NCBI RefSeq assembly: GCF_000001735.4
Contig: NC_003074.8
Span: 10,974,101-11,038,100 of the forward strand
Reading direction: 5' to 3'
Length of the DNA: 64,000 nt
DNA from: Arabidopsis thaliana
Lineage: Eukaryota; Streptophyta; Magnoliopsida; Brassicales; Brassicaceae
In this document: in pieces, positions 45,201-56,503 of the stretch
How positions within the stretch are numbered: position 1 is the first letter of the stretch
How the letters are laid out: every line of letters starts with the position of its first letter
Program-made: the position numbers and the translations under genes
Notes under the pieces: generated by a model
The model's database searches: none
What the model was told of the DNA's origin: nothing
The model's input: the letters and a program-made list of their open reading frames with translations, nothing else

Positions 45201-46579
45201 ATAATCCTGATGGCTCTATTGATAGGTACAAAGCACGTTTCGTTGCAAAGGGCTTCAATCAACAACAAGGCGTTGATTACACAGAGACATTCAGTCCCGT
45301 TGTCAAATCCACGACGGTTCGGACGGTCCTTGACATTGCGGTTAACCGTTCATGGGATATAAGACAACTTGATATCAACAACGCTTTCTTGCAAGGTCGC
45401 CTCACGGACGATGTTTACGTTGCACAACCACCAGGATTCATAGATCCAGACAGACCCAACCATGTGTGTCACCTCAAAAAGGCGCTCTATGGTCTCAAAC
45501 AGGCTCCGCGCGCCTGGTATCAAGAATTGCGTGGGTTTCTCCTCACATGTGGCTTCAAGAACTCCGTTGCTGACACGTCTCTATTTGTTCGTCAACACAA
45601 CAAAGACTACATCTACATACTAGTGTATGTTGATGATTTTCTCATCACAGGAAGTAATTCCAACCTTATCAATCAATTTATTAAATGCCTGGCTGATCGC
45701 TTCTCTTTGAAAGATTTGGGTCAGCTGAGTTATTTTCTTGGAATAGAGGCCACAAGAACAAAAGTAGGCCTACACCTGATGCAACGAAGATATGTTCTCG
45801 ACCTACTCACCAAAACCAACATGCTGGACGCCAAACCGGTGTCTACTCCGATGTCCACAACTCCCAAGCTGACTCTAACATCTGGCACTCCCATTGACAA
45901 CCCGGGCGAATATCGACAAATACTTGGCAGCCTACAGTATCTCGGATTCACACGACCAGACATTGCCTTTGCGGTCAACCGTCTCTCACAATTCATGCAC
46001 AAACCAACAGATCTTCATTGGCAGGCTATGAAACGCGTTCTTCGTTATCTAGCTGGGACACCATCCGCTGGTATTTTTCTTCGTGCCAAAACCCCTTTAA
46101 CACTTCATGGTTACTCCGATGCAGACTGGGCCGGTGACAATGAGGATTATGTTTCCACAAATGCATACATCATATACCTTGGCGGCAATCCCATTTCATG
46201 GACATCCAAGAAACAACGTGGTGTTGCGCGATCCTCCACAGAAGCTGAATACCGCGCCGTCGCCAATGCAGGTTCAGAACTCCGATGGCTCATCTCACTT
46301 CTCACTGAACTTGGAGTACCGCTGCTCATTACGCCGGTCATCTACTGTGACAATGTCGGTGCCACATATCTCTCGGCCAATCCTGTTTTTCATTCACGTA
46401 TGAAACATATCGCCTTGGACTACCATTTCATACGTGACAATGTTCAAGCTGGAATACTCCGCGTTGCGCACGTCTCCACCAAAGACCAACTCGCTTACTC
46501 TCTCACCAAGACTCTCTCACGTCAACGATTCACTGAGCTCAATAGCAAGATTGGAGTCATTCCCCTGCCTCCATCTTGA
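42213..46579 (+). pseudogene. Copia gag-pol polyprotein with one frameshift
   Basis: The first frame (42213-44282, 689 residues) holds the gag domain (ITKLTSTNYLMWSRQVHALL), an Asn-rich linker, a zinc knuckle CQICSIHGHSARRC, the protease active site LLDSGATHH, the integrase HHCC zinc region (WHSRLGHP...CSDC) and the DDE core (DLWTSP, YSDNGGEF, HNGISERKH). The second frame (44291-46579) resumes with VFGCLCF, a Pro/Ser/Thr-rich spacer, reverse transcriptase with YVDDFLITG and RNase H with DADWAGD and STEAEYR. A run of five A at 44263-44267 is one base short of what the frame needs, shifting translation to a stop at 44280-44282. No other break was found. The 689-residue product could still be made; pol could be supplied in trans. 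Confidence 0.9.
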
Positions 46580-46586
46580 GGGGGTG
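46578..46586 (+). promoter_or_regulatory. Polypurine tract of the Copia element
   Basis: GAGGGGG followed by TG immediately before the 3' LTR; it overlaps the last bases of the pol stop codon (46577-46579). It primes plus-strand cDNA. Confidence 0.75.
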
Positions 46587-46704
46587 TATAGAGGTTATGT
46601 ATAAATAGGGTATAATTGTAATTAGTATTACCCTAGTCTCTCTTGTAACTAGCCTATATATATTGTAATTACAATCTCTAATAATATTAAGGCATTACAC
46701 TATA
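46587..46704 (+). repeat. 3' LTR of the Copia element
   Basis: Identical over 118 bp to 42011-42128. Followed by the ATAAC target duplication. Confidence 0.93.
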
Positions 46705-46709
46705 ATAAC

Positions 46710-47604
46710 AACTCAAGAACATGAAATAAAGAAAAAAAATTAACTACCTAGTCTGAAATTGGTTATAATCAAGTAAAATATGATACATATAATGGATATA
46801 TAATTAACCCTGATATCCCTTTGATAAAAAAAAAACTTAACCATGATATCCTATAGGAGCATACCATATAACGAACTTAATGGTAACACAAGTTTTTTGA
46901 AAAAATGAATTGTAATTGATAATTTTATATCTTAAGTTTTCAAAAAGAAAAAGATATAAGAGTATAAACAACCCATCCAACTTAAATTAGGTTTTCTTTA
47001 AGACAATGCTTTTTGTTCTTTTTTGGTATAACCCACATTAAAATTCCACTAATGACAAATTTAAATTCGAAATGACATAAATCATGAAACTTTTATATAC
47101 TAATATTAAGTGGAAATGAAATATGATTCGTATATACTCATATACATTTCATTATAAAAACAAAAACTAATTATATACATTTGATGCGCAATATTTTTTT
47201 GGTTAGCTTTGATGCGCAAAATCACTACTATAGTAGGCCACATCAAATAAAATCACAATAAATTGAAAAAAAAAAAATGGAGACAGACGCTTAAAATTGT
47301 AATAAATTGGTGATAACATTTTGTCTAGACAAGTTTAAGCCCACGTATTGAAGTCATCAACATGGCACGCCAATTTTGTTTTTCTAAAATTGTCCCAAAA
47401 CCCAACATTTTTGAATTATATATCTCTCAGAAAACTTGCGTGGTCATAGAACTTTATGTGCACATGCAGATATAAATTGTAGAAAAAATGTTAAATGACA
47501 TGGATTGATTCATCATTTTTCATCTTGATCGGGTATTATGCGGATTTCACATTTATTTGTATATTCAAATCAAAATAATTATTTTCCATAAATTAAGTTA
47601 GTAT
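46710..47604. other. AT-rich spacer between Copia and the first foldback element
   Basis: No gene or repeat recognised. Confidence 0.45.
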
Positions 47605-47614
47605 GTTTTATTTG

Positions 47615-48565
47615 GGGAAAAATGTTATTTAATCCCCCAACTTTAAAAGAATGGCCATTTTATACATCAACTTCGTATGTGACCGTTTAAAACATGAACT
47701 AAACGTTGACTAATTTTTAAAACATGATCTTTCGTTGACCAGGCCAAAATAAACATGCCGTTATCAGTCATTAACGGAATTTCTAACGTCCGTTATCATC
47801 CGTTAACTTTATAATCAAGTTTCAAATTGTGCCCATTTTAAACATCAACTTCTTATGTGGCCATTTAAAACATGAACTAAATGTTGACTATCATTTAAGA
47901 CATGAAAAAATCGTTGACCAGGCCAAAATAGACATGTCTTTATCAGTAGAACCTAGAAACCCGTTAATGACTGTTAATCTGTCCAAAACAACGTCGTTTG
48001 AGAATAATCGAAAGAACGTCGTTTTAAAAGGAATCATGTAAGCAAATTGAAGACTCATTATAAGATTGTTCGTCTTGTTTGAGAGTTGTAGAAATAGATT
48101 TGGGGAACTGGGATTTCATTTAGAAAATAATCCTGATTTTCTTTTGATTATTCTTAAAACAAAGTCGTTTTAGGGATACTAATAGAGTCGTTAACAAGTG
48201 ATAATGAATGTTATAAGTTCTTTTAATGAATAATGACAACATGTTTATTTTGGCTTGGTCAACGAATTTCTCATGTTTTAAATGGTAGTCAATGCTTAGT
48301 TCATGTTTAAAATGGTCACATATAAAGTCGATGTTTAAAATGGCCACAATTTAAAACTTGACTAATAAAGTCGTTAACGGATGATAACGGACGTTAGAAG
48401 TTCCGTTAATGACTGATAATGGCATGTCTATTTTTGTCTGGTCAACGAATAATCATGTTTTAAAAGTTAGTCAACGTTTAGTTCATGTTTTAAACGGTCG
48501 CATACAAAGTTGATGTATAAAATAGCTATTTTTTGAAAGTTAGGATATTAATTGACATTTTTCCC
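47615..48565. mobile_element. Mutator-like foldback element 1, 951 bp
   Basis: Both ends read GGGAAAAATGT inwards, and the inverted repeats extend about 400 bases on each side. Within each arm a roughly 205-bp module is repeated in tandem (AACATGAACTAAA, GTTGACCAGGCCAAAAT, TAACGTCCGTTATCATCCGTT). A perfect 10-bp target duplication, GTTTTATTTG, flanks it (47605-47614 and 48566-48575). Long TIRs with a 9-11 bp duplication are the signature of Mutator-like elements. No transposase is encoded; the centre (about 47990-48190) is the only non-inverted part. Confidence 0.85.
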
Positions 48566-48812
48566 GTTTTATTTGAAGTCTTTCTTTCTTAGTTAGTCTA
48601 TCATATGGTGTACATAATTTAGTTCGAATTTTCAACCTAGTGGTTAAAATATACTAATAAGTTGGCTAATATTAAATGGCACTGACTTCTTTTACAGAAA
48701 GAATATTAAATAACGTTACCGTACTTTGGTAACGTAAATAGAAATAACAAGTGAATATTAGTGATTTTTCATCTTATACCAAAGATTCACCTTGGGAAAA
48801 TACGTATTATGA
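48566..48812. other. Short spacer between foldback elements
   Basis: Target duplication of element 1 followed by AT-rich DNA. No gene. Confidence 0.5.
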
Positions 48813-49995
48813 GGGTAAAGGGTGTATTTTAACTTCAACTATTTTAACGGTGCTTTTTCCTACTTATACCATAAGAGAATGTTTATTTCAACCTTAACTA
48901 TTAACAAAATTTAAATTAATTATCTCAACTCATAATAAAGTGCTAAAATCTATATTGACTAACTTTGACGTTAGTTAACCGTTAAAAAATGCTGACGTGA
49001 CATGATAGATCTGATTTGGCATGACACATCGTCAGCTATTTAAACGTTGGCGTTTTGATTTGTTAAGAATTAAGAAAAAAGCAAAAAATTCGATTTAACG
49101 GGGATTCGAACCCAGGACGATTGGATGCATAAACAATGATTTAACCAGTTGGACTGCGAGATATATTCAATACACCTTCCCAACTCATTTATTTATTACA
49201 ATGTTTCCGTTTTTATCATTGTTTTCTAAAAATGCTTTTACCAAAAAAAAACTCTAGAATTTTGCTGAAATTTTATAAAAAAATATAATTATTTCCTTTA
49301 ATAATGTTTGTAAGTAATAAATTAATATAAACTGTTTCAAAAAAACTAATTCCGTATTAATTTAGATATATCCTTAACTAATATATATATAATATTATTT
49401 GGTAATATATATAATATTATTTTGTAACATTCTCTTTATATTAATATATATATAATATTATTTTGTAATATTATTTCTCTTTATATTAGTTAGGGATATA
49501 TCTTAGTTAATATGAATTATTTTTTTAACATTTTTATTAATTTATTATTTATAAAATTTATTAAAGGAAATAATCAAATTTCTTTTTATAAATTTTCAGC
49601 AAAAATCAGGAGGTTTTTTGTCAAAGTGTTTTTGGATAACAATAATAAAAACGAAAGCATTGTAATAAGTAGATGTGTTCGAAGGTTAGCCGAATATATC
49701 TCGCAGTTCAATCGTCCCGGTTCGAATCCCTTTAGAAGCAAATTTTTTTGCTTTTTTTTAACAAATCAAAACGACGTCATTTTAAATAGCAGATGATGTG
49801 TCATGCCAAATCAGACCCCATCATGCATTGTCAGCACTTTTTAACGGTTGACTAACGTCAAGGTTAATCAATGTATGAGTTAAGGTAGTCAATTTGAATT
49901 TTGTTAATGGTTAAGGTTGAAATAAGCATTCTCTCATTGTATGGGTAGGAAAAAACACCGTTGAAATAGTTGGATTTGAAATATGCCTTTTGCCC
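48813..49995. mobile_element. Foldback element 2, about 1.18 kb, with tRNA-like segments in both arms
   Basis: The left end GGGTAAAGGGTGTATTTTAA matches the right end inverted (GGGCAAAAGGCATATTTCAA). Arms of nearly 590 bases pair almost to the centre (about 49430). Shared words include TATTTCAACGGTG, GTTGACTAACTTTGACGTTA (inverted on the right) and TGGCATGACACATCGTC. No target duplication was found at the ends chosen. Each arm carries a tRNA-like B-box GGTTCGAATCCC. No ORF of note. Confidence 0.75.
49096..49160 (-). other. tRNA-like segment inside foldback element 2
   Basis: On the minus strand, CGCAGTCCAACTGGTTAAAT (box A-like, D-arm-like), a short variable middle, then CCTGGGTTCGAATCCCCG (box B and T-arm with a good stem). 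The acceptor stem is not convincing, so this is not called a tRNA gene. The other arm has a shortened copy at about 49690-49730. A diverged relative (CATGTTCGAGTCTTG) sits in element 3 near 51770-51790. Confidence 0.5.
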
Positions 49996-50137
49996 CCTAA
50001 ACTTACCGGTTAATCCACAATCCAAACTTTTTTTGGTTTGGGTTTAGTACTAAAAACCGGTAATTTCAAACTGGGAAAATCCGTCATTGATCTGCTTACC
50101 GGTTCAACTGGTCAAATATATATCGTAAAAAAAATCG
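49996..50137. other. Junction between foldback element 2 and the Gly/Tyr-rich ORF
   Basis: AT-rich DNA with no feature of its own. Confidence 0.4.
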
Positions 50138-50479
50138 TTGAGCAGCTTCATTGCCGGAGATGACGATAGTCAAAGCAGCTCCCCAAGTCCTGGACATGGT
50201 CAAAACTCTCCAAGCCCTAGGCGTTACGGCCAAGTCACCCCAAATCCTCGATTCCATGGTTATCAAGCTGGTGGAAGCTCCGGCCGTAATTATGATAGCC
50301 CCAATCATGGACGTGGTACAGGTCAAAACTCCCCAAACCCTGGGTGTTACGACCAAGTCACCCCCTATCAAGGAAGTGCTCAATTTTATGGTTATCAAGC
50401 GGATTACGCCGACGGATATCAAGGAAATCTAGCCGGTTATGATAGCCCCAATCATGAAAACATCGACGGCTATCAATAA
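50138..50479 (+). pseudogene. Gly/Tyr/Pro-rich repeat protein, probably decayed
   Basis: The 113-residue frame has repeats SPSPGHGQNSPSPRRYGQVT, SPNHGRGTGQNSPNPGCYDQ and YGYQADYADGYQ. A repeated GGTTATCAAGG (GYQG) word continues to about 50715 in shifting frames, interrupted by stops, and the region then loses coding look by 50850. Such composition occurs in plant glycine-rich and low-complexity RNA-associated proteins, but no folded domain is visible and no family is claimed. The frame breaks after 50479 suggest a dead gene or missing introns. Confidence 0.4.
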
Positions 50480-50859
50480 ATCTTGCCAGTCCAGCGGTTA
50501 TCAAGGAAATTTTGCCGGCTCCGGCAATAAGGAAATCCTCCTGGTTCTGGCGGTTATCAAGGAATTGGTAATGTAAACTCCGGTGGTTATCAAGTGAACC
50601 AAAACAGTTATGAAAACTCTTGTGGTTACTATCAAGGAGATCAAGTGATTAATGGAATCCAGATGGTTACAGTCCTTATCAAGGAACTCAAGGTGGTTAT
50701 AGTAACCCTAACCATGGGGTTATGGAGTAAACGCCAATCAAAGCGGTGCCTACAATGAATGTCTCCAAATCAAGGATGAAGAGGACTAGGTGTTGGTGGC
50801 GGTGGACGGCGGTACTCGGAGATCCCCTCTAATAATGGTTTTGTGTTTTAAGAATATTA

Positions 50860-51496
50860 TGAGAGGCAGTTGAGTCTTTATTTAAAGATTTGATATATAT
50901 ACATATAAAATTATGTATTCTAAGTCAAAACTAATATGCATCGGTAAGAACAATTGTACAATCCTTGCACAACTATTGATCACATCATTCATAAACTGTT
51001 TTACATATGCATATTATAACGATCATATTAGTCTTGGTAGCGGCCATAAAAACTATGATGACAAAACTAGAGTTATAAACAGTTTTTCTTAGTTTTTTTT
51101 TTTTTTTTATAATTCCAAAACATGCTCCAAATTAATGTGAATGAAAAATAAACTAAAATAACCAAAAAAATATTAATACAAGAATTTTATTACTTCAATG
51201 AAAATATATTGAAAATAGTGGATGATGGTATATAGTTTATACATCGGAAAACAAAAAGGAGATGTGAATATTTTGAAGCAAGTTTCGGGAATAGTAAACA
51301 AAAGACTAGTTAACTACGAAAAAACTGTATTTTGTTACTCTTTTTATTTCTAGCTCAAAATATGTCAAATATTTTAGTTTTCAAGAATTGTGTAATTGTA
51401 CTAGTAGTAGTCATACGTGATCTATTTGAGGATTTGGACTAGGCTAATCGGCTTTTGTCCATTGATCGTAAACATTTATCAGTTGCCAATTTAACA
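50860..51496. other. AT-rich spacer
   Basis: No gene seen. Confidence 0.45.
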
Positions 51497-52773
51497 TTTT
51501 GTTATGTATATTTCAACTCTGACTATTTGCACGGTACTTCTTTCTACCTATACAATAAAACGGTGCCTATTTCAATTATAACTCTTAACAAAATTCAAAT
51601 TAAGAACTTAAACTCTTATTATAAGTGTCAAAACCTGCATTGACTAACTTTGACGTTAGTCAATTGTTAAAATCCGCTGACAAGGCATGACGAATGCTGA
51701 TTTGGCATGACACGTTGTCTTTTATTAAAACGACGTCGTTTAATTGATTTAAAAACATTCAAAAAATTTCCAACAAGACTCGAACATGTGACATCGACGA
51801 AGAAAAGAAACCGCTGTAACCAATACAAAGAGATCTTTTTGATTATTCGTACCAACATATGTATATATTCGTATTATTCCGTTATATTATTATTGGAAAT
51901 TATGTGATTTAGGCAAAACAATTATTAGGGTTACTAATAAACAAATCATATTGTTAGATTCGTTGAAAAATTATTGAATTTCGAGCATAATTTTTTTTAT
52001 ATAATAATAAATTAATTGAATTGTATATTTATTTCTTGTTTATATTTGTTTTTGATATAGATAAACAACTTCAACTTGTATAACTTATATATACAAACGT
52101 ATTAATACATGTATATATTAATATATAGAGAAACTATTACGAAATATATTAATCAGGAATATATCTTAATTAATACAGATCAGTTTTTGTAATAGTTTGT
52201 ACTAATTTATTAATTACGAAAGGTAATAAACAAATTTCTCTTTTAATCAGGAATATATCATAATTAATACAGATCAGTTTTTATAATAGTTTGTACCAAT
52301 TTATTAATTACAAAATTTATTAAAGGTAATAAACAAATTTCTCTTTGTAAATTTTCAGCATAATTTCGGAAGTTTTTTTTGTCAAACATTTTTGGAAGGT
52401 AACCAAAAAAATGGAAAATGATAATAAATTGATTTGTTGGTGTGAATAATTGAAAAGTTCTCGAAGCTCAACTGGTCACAGAGCTTGTACTGGTGTGAAT
52501 AATAAATTTTGTGATTTTTCAACTAATAAAAACGACGTCGTTTTAGTAAAAGATAGCGTGTCATGCCAAGTCGGCCTCCGTCATACCTCGTCAGCGGGTT
52601 TTAACAGTTGATTAACGTCAAAGTTAGTCAATGCATATTTTGACACTTATAATAAGAGTTTAGGTTGGTAATTTGAATTTGTTAAAGGTTAAAGTTGAAA
52701 TAAACACCATCTAATTGTATAGGTAGGAAGAAGTACCGTACAAATAGTCAGAGTTGAAATAGGCCATTTACCC
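51497..52773. mobile_element. Foldback element 3, about 1.28 kb, same family as element 2
   Basis: Arms pair through TATTTCAACTCTGACTATTT, ACGGTACTTCTT, TGACTAACTTTGACGTTAGT, TGGCATGACACG and AAAACGACGTCGTTTT. The same words in the same order form the arms of element 2. The right end is GGGTAAATGGCC inverted; the left end is eroded. No target duplication found. Non-coding. Confidence 0.7.
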
Positions 52774-53719
52774 TTATTATCAAACATGTGTATATTGAGA
52801 AAGTAATAAATATAAATTGTTTTTGAATTATTTTGCGTTTGAACCGTCCTTCGACGAAATTTATCTTTCTCTAATATAGTTAGGCCATATCATAGACAAT
52901 ATAAACATTTTTAGTATATAACATATCTTAAAGATATCAAATGGTCAATTAATGGACCCATTTATCTAAGAACATGTGATTTCAACATCTCGTTTCTTTG
53001 CGTAAATTACTTGTTTGGAAAGAGTTGAATCAGTGTTATGGGTTTAAGAATTATTTAGTTACCAAATCTGTACCTCTTTCGATTGGAAAAGTGTGATATA
53101 GTCTATGAAGTATAGTTGACAAAACAAATTCATGAAAATATATTGGCGCTTGCATTAGGAACTTTGTAAGATAGTTAATAAACGGAAAATTTTATTAAAG
53201 TTATAAATCTGTTACTAATTAGTTACAAAATATATATGGATACACACATATATTATTTTTTATAAATTGATTAACTATTAGCATGTACGTTTTGTCAAAT
53301 GTTTTTGCACGTTTTATCATATTTCCGAATGAAGTCTTAATCCATACTCAAATTTGGTAGAACACTAGTACCCATTCTCACATGCATGAAGTATGGTGGT
53401 TGGAAAATATTGACTTTGACATGACGCTATTTCAGCTAATTGTGTCGGTGATTAAAAAAAATGTTCCATATCACTATAACTTATTTAGATTTACCTTCTA
53501 ATTAAACTAATGTATATAATATATCGTACACCAACACCTAAAACCAATCTTCAAGTCATAAAAGAAAACTTGTGCGTTTTTTTGCTATTTATGGTGTTTA
53601 TATTTTTTTGTCAAACAGAATTTTATTATTTAAACTTTAAATGAGGAAAACTATACAAACTGAAACTAAAATGATATAAAAGAAATAAAAATGTGATTTT
53701 TCTAAAGACATGTTCACTT
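52774..53719. other. AT-rich spacer
   Basis: No gene or repeat recognised. Confidence 0.45.
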
Positions 53720-54094
53720 TCAATTTTTTTTACAAAGTCTGAAAAATCTGTTAGAGGTCTTTGCGGATTCAACCATAAAAACGAGCTTCACAAAATCCTT
53801 GACAAACGTGTGGTCATTGACGGCTAGCGCGGATAACGCATACGAATTTTTAGAAAGATGTTCCACATGAAAGACTGTCGGATATAGAAGGTTGGAGAAG
53901 ACGCGGTAATGACCTCCTAAGGACAGTGTCATAATGTCGCTCGTTTCCAAGCTTTCACAAGTTTGCAAATTATTCAAATATTTGATGATTACTTGAATGA
54001 GCTCGATAATTACCGGATAAGAAGATAGAGAGTTGAAGAATCTATGGTAACCACCGCTCCATTGAGACGGGGTCATAATGCCATTCTTCTCCAC
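53720..54094 (-). CDS. Unrecognised ORF, 124 residues, possible gene fragment
   Basis: Two similar segments are visible: GIMTPSQWSGGYHRFFNSLS and DIMTLSLGGHYRVFSNLLYP, separated by about 40 residues including VIIKYLNNLQTCESLETSD. This internal repeat and the ordinary codon usage argue for a real protein fragment rather than chance. The minus-strand DNA further upstream (54100-54880) has coding-like composition (STPPLSISTTSVSTPILWSS) but is broken by stops. No family recognised; it may be the 3' end of a degraded gene. Confidence 0.35.
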   Translation of the reverse strand: MEKNGIMTPSQWSGGYHRFFNSLSSYPVIIELIQVIIKYLNNLQTCESLETSDIMTLSLGGHYRVFSNLLYPTVFHVEHLSKNSYALSALAVNDHTFVKDFVKLVFMVESAKTSNRFFRLCKKN

Positions 54095-56242
54095 TCTTGG
54101 GCAATTGGTACTGACTTGGAATAGAAGGCTCAGTTAGGGTTTGTAATAAACTTTCCATCTGACTTCAGCCATGATAGCTATCAAACCATTCTATTGTCAC
54201 CCTACAATCTGGTCGCAATATTCATCTCTGGCTATGCTTTGTGAATGCCTAAACTTGCTGGCTCTTGATCGACGGTGTGACTATGGTTATATATCGTATT
54301 TGCCCATATCCGGTTACGAGATAATTCTGTCAATTTTAATCTATGTTGTAGCTTTTGACCCTGTTTTGGCTGGTCTAGGACTCCACGCTACCACCAATGG
54401 TGATGATGCGGCGGTTACGCTGAGATGACCATAGGATTGGAGTAGAGACACTTGTCGTCGAGATTGAAAGAGGCGGAGTAGACATGTTACACGAAGTTGT
54501 TATGGCGGAAATGGATTGATGGTAGACAAATTCAGCCTTCGAATTAATTCGGATCTCAAGCTTTGAGGTGGATCTGGGAGTTAAGGCTTCGCCACAGGAA
54601 TGGGTAGAGCCTGAATCTGGAAGAGGCTCACCACAAAACTCCTATGTTTTCTGCCACTATCAATTGAGCACTCGTTGAAACTTGTGGATTGAAAAGAGGT
54701 TCGAGAAAATTGATGAAAGTTTTGAAAAGATTGAGAAAAGAGCAGAAGCAAGGTTAAAGCGGAATAGATAATGCGAAAAAAGGCAAAAGAAGAGACAAGT
54801 TCCGACGCCGGTGAGCTGAGGCTTTACCAATGCCAGAAAACATGATTAACGAGTGTTTCTCGATATTCGGGCTTGGGAGAGTTTGTAAAAATAAGACACT
54901 CTTGGTAAGATGATAAGTATACAAAAAAATTATACTTAATTTTTATGCGGTTTATACTAACCAAGAGAAAACTAGAGTGATAGTCCTCTATCAATCAAAC
55001 AACACCACTTCTGTTTTCTGAATTTCAAACAAACAACACACACACAAACAAACAAGTGAACGTACCATTTTATGAAGCTAAAGGTAAACTACGTTAGTTA
55101 ATAATTGTATACGGTTGATTAAGCTAAACTAATTCATATATATACACACAAGTACAATGTACACGAAACAAACCAATACACACAAATTATACGTAATTTC
55201 TCTTTTTCTATGATCACCATCTTGATCTTTAAGCTCCGCTTTAGCTTTGTTACGTTCTTCATCCAATAAATGTATAATGCTTTTCTTAATTTGATAGAAT
55301 GATAGTCAATCATGTTTTTAAGTTCAAACACAGCATATGAAAATGATGTTTCCTAAGTCCTTATGTTATGAGACTGATGGCATTAGCATATATATTGTAT
55401 ACATAAAGAAATTGTGTATATTTACAAAGTCAAGTGTCTGATGGAAATTTTAAAAAAATATTTATCATAAAATAAAAAACACATAAGAAGTCAAATTAAA
55501 GCGACCCAATAACGAATCTAACGCAAAATTATATACGGCCCGGACATTTCCTCACGATCGTCGTTGTGTAATGGTGTTTCATTTTGATAATGTAGTCGAA
55601 GGTGGTAATGATTTATTAAATACTATACACGTAACGTTGCTAAGTATCTAATTATATTATATAAAAATAAATAGAAAGATAGGTGATGATCGTTTTTATT
55701 TAGTTAAGTTACTGCAGAAATAATATTTGTAATTATATATATTCTTTGTGGTAATATGTGAAATATTTTAAGTATACATTTTAGATAGCGTTGATTTGTT
55801 CAATATGTATATGACTATCATGATTTATTTTATTACATGTTTTACATCAAATTTAGTTTCTTTTCCTTAATTTACAGCTAAGACATGTACCAAGTCAAAG
55901 TCAACTTTTTGTACCCCAAAGAAAGTCAACTTTAGCCCAATATGTTGAAGAGTATCATTCCGTTCATATTACTTGCGTGACATACATATTATCAAGGATC
56001 AAAATTACATTGTTGCATCCTTTTCTTTCAAATTTGTATCAAAGATCAAAACATATTCTTACAAGCCAAAAATAAACAATAATCCGTAAAAACAATATAG
56101 TGTTCGTCACTTTAATCAAAAGTCCAAGATCCAACAAGTGAAATAAAATATAAATGAAACAAGATGCTCATAGATATGTATATTTGTCATATACATAAAC
56201 AAAAGAAGAAGGTTTGATTTGCTTATACAGAAATATTGTTAT
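54095..56242. other. Spacer with a possible decayed coding region at its left
   Basis: 54170-54880 is less AT-rich than its surroundings and may be the remainder of the gene fragment at 53720. From 54900 on the DNA is AT-rich with CA-rich runs near 55030-55050. No further gene. Confidence 0.4.
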
Positions 56243-56503
56243 TTAAAGAGAGATGAAACCTTCACTGACAAGCAAGCCAAAGAAGAGGACAAAGAGGCCA
56301 GCGCCAATAGACTTGCCCGGATCAACATATGTCTGAGAATAAGCACCGAGGGTTAACGCACCTCCAACGAGTCCGATGACCAGAGATTGCATGTTTCTTC
56401 TGCTCACGCTTCTTTGCCTCGGCTTCACCTTCTCTTCTTGATCTACAACTTCTTGTTCTCGTTTCTCTTCTACTTTCTCCGTCTTTCTTCTTTCTCTCAC
56501 CAT
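56243..56503 (-). CDS. Small two-helix membrane protein
   Basis: Single exon, 86 residues. The N-terminal half is highly charged (KTEKVEEKREQEVVDQEEKV) and ends in a basic stretch RQRSVSRRN. Two hydrophobic helices follow: SLVIGLVGGALTLGAY and GAGLFVLFFGLLVSEGF, joined by SQTYVDPGKS. The ordered charge and helices argue for a real gene. Function and compartment are unknown. Recalled locus AT3G29034. Confidence 0.75.
   Translation of the reverse strand: MVRERRKTEKVEEKREQEVVDQEEKVKPRQRSVSRRNMQSLVIGLVGGALTLGAYSQTYVDPGKSIGAGLFVLFFGLLVSEGFISL

Larger units (their letters stand above)
42006..46709 (+). mobile_element. Ty1/Copia LTR retrotransposon, young and nearly complete
   Basis: Two LTRs of 118 bp (42011-42128, 46587-46704) are identical by direct comparison. 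A 5-bp target duplication ATAAC brackets them (42006-42010, 46705-46709). The LTRs start TATAG and end CTATA rather than TG...CA. A primer-binding site matching initiator tRNA-Met and a G-rich polypurine tract sit at the expected places. The internal region encodes gag, protease, integrase, reverse transcriptase and RNase H in Copia order, broken only by one 1-nt deletion at 44263-44267. Identical LTRs point to a very recent insertion. Confidence 0.95.

Noticed and set aside
49096-49160. Possible tRNA gene on the minus strand
   Set aside because: Box B and T-arm are good, but no proper acceptor stem or anticodon arm could be drawn, and it lies inside an inverted-repeat transposon.
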